A stretch of DNA of 46,913 nt, taken from Alphaproteobacteria bacterium (GTDB taxonomy: Bacteria; Pseudomonadota; Alphaproteobacteria; Rs-D84). Below are positions 40,019 through 46,913 of this stretch, piece after piece. The notes under the pieces were generated by a model that was not told where the DNA came from, searched no databases, and saw nothing but the letters and a program-made list of their open reading frames with translations. Position numbers and translations under genes: made by a program. Numbering within the stretch: the stretch's first letter is position 1; the number at the start of each line of letters is the position of its first letter. Where the stretch lies: the NCBI GenBank assembly GCA_017463185.1, contig JAFTPS010000003.1:91113-138025 (forward strand), given 5' to 3'.

Positions 40019-40823
40019 TGTCCAGTTCCTTTAACAAAATGTCTTTCATTTCATTTGGAATCATACCGGTGGTGGAATAGCCACAATCTACGTGGTGAAT
40101 TTCGCCAGTTACAGCACTGGACAGGTCGCTGAACAGGTACATTGCCGCACCCGACACATCGTCCAATGTCATATTGCGACGCAACGGGGTGGTTTCCGCG
40201 TTCAGACGTAACATAGCCTTGAACCCGCCGACACCACTGGACGCCAATGTCATAATCGGACCTGCGCTTATCGCGTTTACGCGAATACCATCGCGTCCCA
40301 GGTCGGACGCCAAATAGCGAACACTGCTGTCCAGGGCGGATTTTGCAACACCCATTACATTATAGTTTGGCACGGATTTTTCCCCGCCAAAGTATGTCAG
40401 GGTGACAATACTGCCACCATTGTCCATCAATTTTGATGCACGACGGGTCAAATCAACCAACGAATATACGGAAATATCCATTGTGTTTTTGAAATTATCA
40501 CGCGATGTATCGGCATAGCGACCCGTCAATTCATTTTTGTCAGAAAAAGCAATAGCGTGCAACATACCGTCCAGGTGGCCCCATTCGGATTCTATTTTAT
40601 TAAACAAATCATCCAGTTGTTCATCGTTCTGGACATTGCATTCCTGGACAAATTTTGCACCAATTGATTCCGCCAATGGGCGCACCCGCTTTTCCAATGC
40701 AGGCATTGCGTAGGGCATTGCGATTTCCGCGCCCTGCTCTGCTGCGCGTTTGGCAATTGCCCACGCCATAGACCAATCGTTGGCAACACCGGTGATTAAA
40801 ATCTTTTTTCCTTTTAATAACAT
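40014..40823 (-). CDS. fabI: Enoyl-ACP reductase (NADH)
   Basis: FabI performs the last reduction of each fatty-acid elongation cycle. The start is the ATG at 40823 after AAAGGAAG; 29 further upstream codons lack similarity. The 269-aa SDR protein begins LLKGKKILITGVANDWSMAW. It contains the catalytic Tyr-x6-Lys as YNVMGVAK and ends in HHVDCGYSTTGM. The motif RVNAISAGPIMTLASSGVGG is typical of FabI. The length is normal. Confidence 0.95.
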   Translation of the reverse strand: MLLKGKKILITGVANDWSMAWAIAKRAAEQGAEIAMPYAMPALEKRVRPLAESIGAKFVQECNVQNDEQLDDLFNKIESEWGHLDGMLHAIAFSDKNELTGRYADTSRDNFKNTMDISVYSLVDLTRRASKLMDNGGSIVTLTYFGGEKSVPNYNVMGVAKSALDSSVRYLASDLGRDGIRVNAISAGPIMTLASSGVGGFKAMLRLNAETTPLRRNMTLDDVSGAAMYLFSDLSSAVTGEIHHVDCGYSTTGMIPNEMKDILLKELDK

Positions 40824-40865
40824 TGTAATACTTCCTTTGTTGTTATTCTTTATTGGACACCGTTC

Positions 40866-40894
40866 AGTGTACCACCAAAAAATCCCACGCGCAA
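40866..40894 (-). promoter_or_regulatory. Promoter of fabI
   Basis: On the minus strand TTGCGC (40894-40889), 17-bp spacer, TACACT (40871-40866). Confidence 0.55.
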
Positions 40895-40903
40895 CCGCGA
40901 AGT

Positions 40904-40932
40904 TTGACACCGCCCCACCCCCGCGGTATGAT
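40904..40932 (+). promoter_or_regulatory. Promoter of tatD-like gene, leaderless
   Basis: TTGACA (40904-40909), 17-bp spacer, TATGAT (40927-40932). The ATG is 7 bp further (40940), with no Shine-Dalgarno. This is the clearest leaderless arrangement in the window. Confidence 0.7.
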
Positions 40933-40939
40933 ATAAATT

Positions 40940-41596
40940 ATGAACGATTATATTGATGCACATTGTCATTATTGTGGCGGAAAAAACACAATTTATAACG
41001 CAACGCGACCAGATGACTGGGACGCGGTGGTGGCCCACGTGCGCGATGGGGGCCATGGCGCGATTGGGATTCATCCGTGGTATATCGGCGACGCGCATAA
41101 CAATGCTATTGATAAATTACGACAAATATTGGCCGAAAATCCAAAACTGACGGTGGGGGAAATTGGTCTGGATAAGTACCGCCCCGACATGGACCGACAG
41201 ATAGAGATTTTTTGCCAGCAACTGGATATTGCGACACAAATGGGACGCGGGGTGCACGTTCACTGCGTGGGGGCGTGGGATAAAATGCTGAACATTATGA
41301 AATCCTGCGGGCAGAAATTGCCACCATTTATACTGTTTCACAGGTATTCCGGAAATGTGGCAGACATGCCACGGTTGGCGGAAAAATATAATGCTTTCTT
41401 TTCATATCATAATGCCCAAGATATTGTACGTATTGCACAAACGCCGACGAACAGAATTCTGGTGGAAAGCGATATGGATATACCGACGGACACCACGCAA
41501 ATTGTAAAAGACATTGCGGCAATACGTCACACAACATATGCAGAAATGCTAAATATTTTTCATAAAAACTTTATACGGATGATTCAAAATGGATAA
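40940..41596 (+). CDS. TatD-like metal-dependent hydrolase
   Basis: This 218-aa TIM-barrel hydrolase of the TatD family has the N-terminal metal motif DAHCH (residues 6-10), GIHPWY (43-48), GEIGLD (72-77), HVHCV and ESDMD. Family members are metal-dependent DNases. It is about 40 residues shorter than E. coli TatD. It overlaps the next gene by 8 bp, so the two form an operon. Initiation is probably leaderless. Confidence 0.88.
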   Translation: MNDYIDAHCHYCGGKNTIYNATRPDDWDAVVAHVRDGGHGAIGIHPWYIGDAHNNAIDKLRQILAENPKLTVGEIGLDKYRPDMDRQIEIFCQQLDIATQMGRGVHVHCVGAWDKMLNIMKSCGQKLPPFILFHRYSGNVADMPRLAEKYNAFFSYHNAQDIVRIAQTPTNRILVESDMDIPTDTTQIVKDIAAIRHTTYAEMLNIFHKNFIRMIQNG

Positions 41597-42272
41597 ATTA
41601 CACAGAATACGTTTATTGGCTGGCGATACGGCGGTTGCAAAATTACAGTCCGCAACCGTTATGGTGGTTGGATGCGGGGCGGTTGGTTCGTTCGCGATAG
41701 AGGCCCTGGCCCGCAGTGGCGTGGGCCACATTATCGTCGTAGACAATGATTGCATAGAGGCCACCAACATCAACCGGCAACTGTTTGCGCTGACCAGCAC
41801 GATTGGCCAACCAAAGGTAGACATTGCCACCCAACGCATTCACGATATAAACCCAGAAACAGATGTTATGGCACTGAATATATTCTGGGATGAAAATACA
41901 GATATAGATGTACGACCGGACTTTGTAATTGACGCAATTGATACGGTGTCGTCAAAAATTGCCCTGTATAAATGGTGCAACGCGCGTAAAATCCCGTTTA
42001 TTTCCAGTATGGGGGCGGCCCTGAAAACCGATCCCGCGCATGTACGAATTGCGGATATTATAAAAACATCCGTTTGTCCATTGGCGGCAAAAATTCGCCG
42101 TATGGTAAAAGAGCAAAACATTGCCAATTTTCCGGTTGTTTTTTCATCAGAAATACCATTTGTGTCGGCACAGCCCGGAAAAAATCTGGGGTCAATTATA
42201 ACTGTAACCGGGACATTTGGATTGATGTTGGCAAATTGGGTTATTTGGCAGATTACCAAACATACAAACTAG
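41589..42272 (+). CDS. tcdA: ThiF/MoeB-family ATP-dependent dehydratase, TcdA-like
   Basis: This 227-aa E1-like adenylating enzyme has the nucleotide-binding loop VMVVGCGAVGSFAIEALARSG (residues 23-43), the NRQL motif (INRQLFAL, near 61-68) and DAIDTVSSK. The C-terminal region PPxxAxx seen in TcdA/CsdL is reduced. Family knowledge points to cyclisation of t6A to ct6A in tRNA. A short length and lack of CxxC zinc pairs fit TcdA better than ThiF. It overlaps the tatD-like gene. Confidence 0.82.
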   Translation: MDKLHRIRLLAGDTAVAKLQSATVMVVGCGAVGSFAIEALARSGVGHIIVVDNDCIEATNINRQLFALTSTIGQPKVDIATQRIHDINPETDVMALNIFWDENTDIDVRPDFVIDAIDTVSSKIALYKWCNARKIPFISSMGAALKTDPAHVRIADIIKTSVCPLAAKIRRMVKEQNIANFPVVFSSEIPFVSAQPGKNLGSIITVTGTFGLMLANWVIWQITKHTN

Positions 42273-42300
42273 CAGATTCATATAAAGGAGCTTATAGTAT

Positions 42301-42897
42301 ATGCCACACTATTATTATAAAAAATATCCGTATTTGAATTATCCCTATCTGGACGAGGATGGCGAGCCCTGGATTATGTTTTCAATACCTGCCTATGCTT
42401 TGGCAAATATGTATAAACAAAGGCTGGGAACAATGCCACAATCTTTTTTTGATTGTGGGGCTGCGGTTGGGGAATTGGTACGACAAGCAGATGAAATAGG
42501 AATGGATGCGCGCGGAATTGACATTCGTCAGTATCCATTTGATGTGCGACATGCCAAGTATTTTAAATCTGGACGCATTCAAATAAAATCTATTTTGGAT
42601 TGCGATCCAATTAAATCAGATTTGGCATATTGTAACGGTACATTGACATATATGGACCAAAAAACATTGCCATTGGCACTTAGTAAATTTAAAAATGTCG
42701 GAATGCTGATTGCGGCTCATAATACGACCGAAGACATAGAAGCAGCACGTGCCCAAGGTGACGATTTACAATATTGCAGCGAACCACGTTTGATTAAATC
42801 ACGAGATTGGTGGATGAACAGTTTTGTAAAAAATGGATTTTTACCTGATTGGGACAGCAAATACCAATGCTTTTGCGCCATACCAAAAACACGATAA
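42301..42897 (+). CDS. Class I SAM-dependent methyltransferase-like protein
   Basis: At 198 aa it has motif I as FFDCGAAVGELVRQADEIG (residues about 49-67), motif II acidic end GIDIRQYP, and SDLAYCNGTLTYMD at the motif IV position. The N-terminus is Tyr-rich (YYYKKYPYLNYPYLD). The AAAGGAG before the ATG is strong. The substrate is unknown. It follows tcdA by 28 bp and may share its transcript. Confidence 0.65.
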   Translation: MPHYYYKKYPYLNYPYLDEDGEPWIMFSIPAYALANMYKQRLGTMPQSFFDCGAAVGELVRQADEIGMDARGIDIRQYPFDVRHAKYFKSGRIQIKSILDCDPIKSDLAYCNGTLTYMDQKTLPLALSKFKNVGMLIAAHNTTEDIEAARAQGDDLQYCSEPRLIKSRDWWMNSFVKNGFLPDWDSKYQCFCAIPKTR

Positions 42898-42926
42898 AAA
42901 ACGATGTAACCTCTGTGAATCTAAAC

Positions 42927-42952
42927 ATAAAACCGCCCGATTTGGGCGGTGT
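42927..42952 (-). terminator. Terminator of protease operon
   Basis: On the minus strand ACCGCCC/GGGCGGT then TTTATG, just after the subtilase stop. Confidence 0.7.
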
Positions 42953-42963
42953 GGGTTAAACCA

Positions 42964-44172
42964 TTATTCATGTTGTGCGGTTGATTTTTGTTTTATCAAA
43001 TCCATTTCCATTTGTCTAACGATTTCTGAAACACGATTACGAATGCCAGTTGGATTTATCATGTAATTGCCGTCTGGGGATTGTGTGGCGGTTGATTTCA
43101 ATATGTCGTTCAGTTCGCTTTGCCAATCGGGTCGTGTCATAAACAGTTGATTCCCAGACAGTGCAGCAGCATATACACCGGCAATGTATGGTGCGGCCGA
43201 ACTTTCGCCACCAGTTATATTGTATTGCCAGCCATCTGCACCCATTGGGGTCGTACGCATATTTGTTGGAATACCAACTATTTTGTCGGGAGTGTATCTA
43301 GTATTAGCAAACATGTATGTTAGATGTTCTCCCTCGGCTTGTACGTCTGGCTGAACGTCTGTCATGTTGGGATTATTACATGGCATAAAATCGCGCCCAG
43401 AAATAGTATAGTCAATTTCCATATCGTCTGAACTGCATAACAAAATTTTTACACCGCTTGCCTCCAGCTGGTCAAATAATTCATATACTTGCGGAGAATA
43501 TTTTTTGCGTGCGCCCCAACTGCAAGATAATATATGGATTTTGTTTTCGGGGGCTTGGGCATTGTTGAATCTGATTACATTTTGTAAGACTTTGCAAATT
43601 TCTTGGTCAAACTTTTTGCGGTCTTGGTATGTGGTTTTTGTAAAGAAATAAATATTCGCATCTGGTGCCATGCCGGTATGACGACCTGCAATATGTCCAA
43701 CAACCATACTGGCATGATTGTTCATCCGTATTTGCGACCCATCAACCGGACCCTCAAAATGTTTTATTTGTGTGGCATATTCTGGGTTTGTTGTATCCAG
43801 CATATTGTCAATGACGGCAATGTTTATCCCGCGACCCGTTGCACCGGCATTTGTATTTGGTCGTTTTGCACGTTCCATTATTTCCATTGGATGAAATCCG
43901 TCTGGCATTTTGTCTGGGCTTGGCCATATAACATTGGTTGTCCAACCACGAATCCCAGAACGCAGCATTGATTCTGTTGGGGCATAGTCAAACAAATCCT
44001 TGTATCCACGCAAATCCAGTTCCGACAGGTCATGATAATCCAGTTTTGGCACATCTTTGATTTCTTCTATGCTGGAAACCTTGATATATTGTATGCCGGC
44101 CTGTTGCGATATTTTATGTCGCATAGCATTTATTGCAGAATAAAATTTTTGAAACATGTTTGATTTATCCAC
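42964..44172 (-). CDS. Subtilisin-like serine protease (S8), no signal peptide
   Basis: The 402-aa protein starts at a GTG (44172) after AAAGGA. The S8 triad is visible: Asp122 (IAVIDNM), His153 (NNHASMVVGHIAG) and Ser324 (GGESSAAPYIAG). The usual oxyanion Asn segment is replaced by SSDD (near 247-250), so catalysis may be altered. No signal peptide or membrane helix is present, so it is predicted cytoplasmic. The N-terminal 100 residues could be a prodomain. It is last in a four-gene run starting with the leader at 46469-46661. Confidence 0.82.
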   Translation of the reverse strand: MDKSNMFQKFYSAINAMRHKISQQAGIQYIKVSSIEEIKDVPKLDYHDLSELDLRGYKDLFDYAPTESMLRSGIRGWTTNVIWPSPDKMPDGFHPMEIMERAKRPNTNAGATGRGINIAVIDNMLDTTNPEYATQIKHFEGPVDGSQIRMNNHASMVVGHIAGRHTGMAPDANIYFFTKTTYQDRKKFDQEICKVLQNVIRFNNAQAPENKIHILSCSWGARKKYSPQVYELFDQLEASGVKILLCSSDDMEIDYTISGRDFMPCNNPNMTDVQPDVQAEGEHLTYMFANTRYTPDKIVGIPTNMRTTPMGADGWQYNITGGESSAAPYIAGVYAAALSGNQLFMTRPDWQSELNDILKSTATQSPDGNYMINPTGIRNRVSEIVRQMEMDLIKQKSTAQHE

Positions 44173-44218
44173 TTACTGTCCTTTGTGTGAATTATACCAT
44201 AAAAAATCAGGAATTTGG

Positions 44219-44758
44219 TTATTTCGGGTTTTCTGTGACCTTGGCGATAATTTGTTTAAGTACATTGACGTTGCGACTGCCCAATCCAGATTTTGTTTTG
44301 TTTGCGGCATCTTGGATTTGTGCAATACCGGCATTCAATTTGTCTGCTTTGGATTGTGTCGCAGATAATTCAGTTTGCAATCTGCGTGATTCCATCTTTT
44401 GCATTGTATTGCGAATCAATTCGCTTAAAAATGCTTTTTCTTCATCGGATACTTTGGACAAGTCAATAAAGGTTGCACTCATAAAACCACTATCTGACAA
44501 AATAAAGTTTCCATTTTGCTCGGCAATTTTCATTGTAATAACGGCATCGCCATTGCCGGCATTTTTCAAGTTATCCGTCAAGGCTGATTGATATTTATTG
44601 TGTGGTGTGCGATTTTCAAATCGTACAAACCGTTTAATACGATTTGGATTGCTGATTTCCCTGAATGAATCAATGTTTTGACCGTGGTTCAATTTATCGC
44701 ATTCATAAACCGCATCCGTCAATCGCATTATTTCAGTAATATTCATTGTGTTTAACAT
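44219..44758 (-). CDS. Hypothetical helical protein (179 aa)
   Basis: The start is the ATG at 44758 after AAGGAAA. It has no signal peptide. The N-terminal 110 residues mix alpha and beta (NRIKRFVRFENRTPHNKYQS, GNFILSDSGFMSATFIDLSK). The C-terminal 70 are a likely coiled coil (LQTELSATQSKADKLNAGIA). Family not recognised. It lies 46 bp before the subtilase and 59 bp after the secreted 239-aa gene, so it is in the same run. A partner or inhibitor role for the protease is only a guess. Confidence 0.65.
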   Translation of the reverse strand: MLNTMNITEIMRLTDAVYECDKLNHGQNIDSFREISNPNRIKRFVRFENRTPHNKYQSALTDNLKNAGNGDAVITMKIAEQNGNFILSDSGFMSATFIDLSKVSDEEKAFLSELIRNTMQKMESRRLQTELSATQSKADKLNAGIAQIQDAANKTKSGLGSRNVNVLKQIIAKVTENPK

Positions 44759-44817
44759 CGTATTTTCCTTTTTGTTATTTAATTTCAAAATATATCAAAT
44801 TCTATAGTACCATCTGT

Positions 44818-45537
44818 TTAATTTTTTAGTTTTTCCATAGTACCATCAAAATGAACGCGCCAATGCACCACACCAGCACTTTCAAACAACCCATCACAAA
44901 AATCACCAACTTCGTAGTATAAGGTTTTTGCATAATCACTACCTGTAACTTCAATTATATCTTGTCCTAGAGCCTGACACTTACCGCCACACTTCATAGG
45001 ATACTTTAGACCACGCTTTAGTGCATCAGCTGTCAATATCTTACAAAACTCCTTAGAACTATGCTCTTCATCCTTAAAAGTAATAATTACATCCCTATCA
45101 ATAGCGCGCGTACCGGTAATATATGCAGCACCTTTCCAACTATACTGCATATTATAACCAACGGTTTGGCTTTCAGTATTCCCGGTCAACAAAGTATTAT
45201 TTGCTATCACCAACGAACTCGCAAATTCTTCACACAACTGTGGACATTTTTTGCCACTATTACCTTGTCCTTCTTTTAACATCTTTGACTTGTTACATTC
45301 TTCCATACAGACTTCAACAGCCTGGCGTGCCGAAAATGTATCCAGTTCTAACAACGCTTTAAGTATTCTATTATACACGGGCCCCACACTGGATTTTGGT
45401 TTAAAACCAGTAACTTTTAACGCCTCTTCAATAACTTTTGAATTCCATTTTATTGGTGTGTTAAAACCAATTGTTTTAGCAATCGCAATGCCAGACGTAA
45501 AAAATATTGCCCCTGCAAATATTAAACTTTTCTTCAT
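44818..45537 (-). CDS. Secreted hypothetical protein with Cys pairs (239 aa)
   Basis: A signal peptide (KKSLIFAGAIFFTSGIAIA) precedes a mature domain with eight or more Cys (CMEECNK, KCPQLCEEF, KCGGKCQA, DFCDGLF). This is compatible with disulfides in the periplasm or outside the cell. Its start lies 1 bp after the stop of the upstream secreted gene, so the two are translationally linked. Family not recognised. Base composition here is more AT-rich than in the housekeeping genes, which could reflect acquisition. Confidence 0.72.
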   Translation of the reverse strand: MKKSLIFAGAIFFTSGIAIAKTIGFNTPIKWNSKVIEEALKVTGFKPKSSVGPVYNRILKALLELDTFSARQAVEVCMEECNKSKMLKEGQGNSGKKCPQLCEEFASSLVIANNTLLTGNTESQTVGYNMQYSWKGAAYITGTRAIDRDVIITFKDEEHSSKEFCKILTADALKRGLKYPMKCGGKCQALGQDIIEVTGSDYAKTLYYEVGDFCDGLFESAGVVHWRVHFDGTMEKLKN

Positions 45538-45538
45538 T

Positions 45539-46468
45539 TTATTTCAGCGCCCCCTCGCATTCATCGGCAACGGTTGCCGCACGTTTAATTGCACTTATTT
45601 GTGTTGCGTTAAATATTGTTGCGGATAAGCTGGCGGCTGTTGTACCACCCGCCAATACATTTGCCGCGGTGTTCAGGTTCTTTTCCCGCTGTTTGTCATC
45701 ACCATTGCGAATATCTTTTGAATTTGCCGATGCAGATGTTATTGTGCCGGCCAGACCCAATCCCGCACCAATACCAGATGATACGGTTGCGCCTGTTGAA
45801 CGTTTGTTAATGGAACTGATGTCAACCGTGGTCCATGCATCGCACGCACGAATAATATTTTCCGCATGTGCCAAATCTGTGTCCGTGGCACTGCCGTCTA
45901 TGCGTGCCTGCATACGAACATTTGATAATGTTTTAACCGATGCCAAACATTCATCAATTTGTTGTTTCAAATCGCCTTTGACCCGATTGGTACCAGACAT
46001 AACCGCACCTGCGATGTTTGTTGCTGTGGCGGTCGCCAATGTTCCCGTACGAACATTGCCCAGGGTTTTGGATTTCTTTTCTGCGGCGGATAATTCTTGC
46101 TCTGTCGCCTGATAAGACGCAATAAATTCAGTCACCTGGCGTTTGAACAAGGCTTCATCTTCTATTTGCAAATGTTCAATCGGTACATCACCGCGGTCCG
46201 CATTTAAGCGTGCGATTTGGGCTTCTAATTCTTCTATTTCTTTATCAACAATTGTTTTGGCAATACCGGTGTCCAGTGCAACACCACCGGCGACCGTGCC
46301 AACGCCCGTTACCGCGGTGGCAATTCCCGCCATTTTCTTCATATCTGATAATTCTGCACTAATGTTGCCACATGTTGTGCGAACATTTTCAATCGCCGCG
46401 GTCAGGTCGGTATTTGCGTGTGCCGCCCCAACCATCAACGACATTAAAATCCCAAATGTTAGTCGCAT
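45539..46468 (-). CDS. Secreted helical hypothetical protein (309 aa)
   Basis: A signal peptide (MRLTFGILMSLMVGAAHA) is followed by long Ala/Glu/Lys helices. There are two Gly/Ala/Thr-rich hydrophobic stretches (GIATAVTGVGTVAGGVALDT and TGATVSSGIGAGLGLAGTIT) that could insert in or contact membranes. Three or four Cys are spread widely. Family not recognised. It is first in the four-gene run to 42964 and is preceded by copy 3 of the structured leader. Confidence 0.72.
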   Translation of the reverse strand: MRLTFGILMSLMVGAAHANTDLTAAIENVRTTCGNISAELSDMKKMAGIATAVTGVGTVAGGVALDTGIAKTIVDKEIEELEAQIARLNADRGDVPIEHLQIEDEALFKRQVTEFIASYQATEQELSAAEKKSKTLGNVRTGTLATATATNIAGAVMSGTNRVKGDLKQQIDECLASVKTLSNVRMQARIDGSATDTDLAHAENIIRACDAWTTVDISSINKRSTGATVSSGIGAGLGLAGTITSASANSKDIRNGDDKQREKNLNTAANVLAGGTTAASLSATIFNATQISAIKRAATVADECEGALK

Positions 46469-46661
46469 ATTTCTAATCCCCCTGTATAAAAAAATACCGT
46501 CACAAGTCGGACGGTTGGAGGTTCGAAACTATAATTTACGGAAAATAGCGGGCTTATTCAACATATTCGCCTCCCTCCAACCAAAAAGTTGGAGGTATTT
46601 TTTGTCCCCACGGACACCGCAAATTTCAGGGTTTCGACGCCCCAACACAGTCGCCTGTGTC
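46469..46661 (-). ncRNA. Structured 5' leader / candidate attenuator, copy 3
   Basis: The architecture is the same as copies 1 and 2 but the sequence is strongly diverged. P1 is ACACAG/CTGTGT (46655-46660 with 46645-46650) and P2 is TGTCC/GGACA (46612-46616 with 46603-46607). Copy-1 CCTCCAAC (46588-46595) faces GGTTGGAGG (46574-46582). The conserved GCGAATATGTTGAATAAGC is at 46552-46570 and copy-2 CCTCCAACC at 46513-46521. Terminator ACCGTC/GACGGT (46510-46515 with 46496-46501) ends in a long T run. The CTCCTGAC to CTCCAAC change occurs together in all three partner segments, which is strong covariation. Confidence 0.75.
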
Positions 46662-46667
46662 AAGGGG

Positions 46668-46673
46668 ATTATA
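46668..46673 (-). promoter_or_regulatory. Promoter (extended -10) of leader copy 3
   Basis: TGATATAAT on the minus strand with TATAAT at 46673-46668; no good -35 is seen. The transcript start predicted 7 nt downstream is the first base of P1. Confidence 0.6.
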
Positions 46674-46723
46674 TCATATATTCAGATGAATTTGTACATA
46701 TTTTTTTACATGGGAATACCGAC

Positions 46724-46756
46724 ATAAAAATACCGCCCGATTTGGGCGGTGGATTG
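46724..46756 (-). terminator. Terminator of the right-edge gene
   Basis: On the minus strand ACCGCCC/GGGCGGT then ATTTTTATG. Confidence 0.75.
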
Positions 46757-46768
46757 TTTTTGTTGTTT

Positions 46769-46913
46769 CTATCGTGTCTTGTAATGGTCGCAGAACTTAA
46801 CTATTTCATGCGCCAGTTCGTTTATCTGTTTTCTTGCACGATACATATCAATAAAAGTGCTATAACAATAGTCTCGAACAGCATCAACAATTTGATTGTT
46901 TTCATCTTTGTAC
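46769..46913 (-). CDS. C-terminal fragment of an unknown gene, truncated by window edge
   Basis: About 47 residues are visible, ending in AHEIVKFCDHYKTR before a TAG stop, with no upstream start inside the window. The visible part is charged and helical (IDMYRARKQINELAHEIVKF). A terminator follows the stop. Nothing identifies the family. Confidence 0.55.
   Translation of the reverse strand, partial: YKDENNQIVDAVRDYCYSTFIDMYRARKQINELAHEIVKFCDHYKTR

Noticed and set aside
46571..46602. Plus-strand terminator reading of the CTCCAACC/GTTGGAGG hairpin
   Set aside because: It is followed by T residues on the plus strand, but no plus-strand transcript is expected there. Promoter position and stem covariation support the minus-strand leader.

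Overview
The window looks like part of a small, AT-leaning alphaproteobacterial chromosome. The best lineage marker is a GcrA cell-cycle regulator (1863-2471), a family largely confined to Alphaproteobacteria. I infer an uncultured, possibly host-associated alphaproteobacterium. The sequence alone does not fix the genus. No CRISPR array, rRNA or intact prophage is visible.

Most of the window is core housekeeping in short operons. These include prepilin peptidase plus secreted proteins (1-1789), gcrA plus a large membrane protein (1863-4513), recG with an M48 protease (5466-8814), acpS, trpS-SIMPL-xerC (11423-14090), rpsD, PHP phosphatase with lemA, a cold-shock protein, lysS with a RelA/SpoT-like protein (17065-19951), tgt, an HU protein, alaS, an LPG-synthase-like membrane protein, RNase E/G, corA, rph, fabI, tatD-tcdA and two tRNAs (Gly-GCC, Pro-GGG). 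Two glycosyltransferase-like genes, an outer-membrane barrel, a GH24 lysozyme beside a duplicated tRNA-Pro end, and a four-gene operon ending in a subtilisin-like protease (42964-46468) make up the less ordinary part.

The exciting content is a family of five secreted cysteine-rich proteins (4539-5186, 9554-10576, 10621-11112, 37708-38946, 39314-39988). All end in a similar Cys-aromatic-acidic/Asn tail. They appear to be controlled by two unusual kinds of switch. (1) Three are preceded by 79-bp invertible segments flanked by 12-8-12 bp tyrosine-recombinase-type sites whose centres are exactly 85 bp apart. At 9.5 kb and 39.3 kb the same 79-bp segment is present in opposite orientations between conserved flanks. 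In one orientation it supplies the Shine-Dalgarno, ATG and first half of the signal peptide (ON). In the other it removes them (OFF). The third locus (38.98-39.09 kb) carries a strong promoter in its 79-bp segment, now pointing away from its gene. A XerC-like recombinase gene lies at 11423-12331. (2) The other two, and the secreted-protein operon at 46.5 kb, share a roughly 200-nt structured 5' leader. Its stems covary between the three copies and it ends in an intrinsic terminator that can compete with an upstream antiterminator. This is a candidate new attenuator or riboswitch family.

Other regulatory observations are a likely Lys-codon attenuator before lysS, a Trp-containing leader ORF before trpS, and repeated cases where the promoter -10 box lies so close to the ATG that the mRNA should be leaderless. 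A G9 tract sits in a signal-peptide coding region at the left edge.
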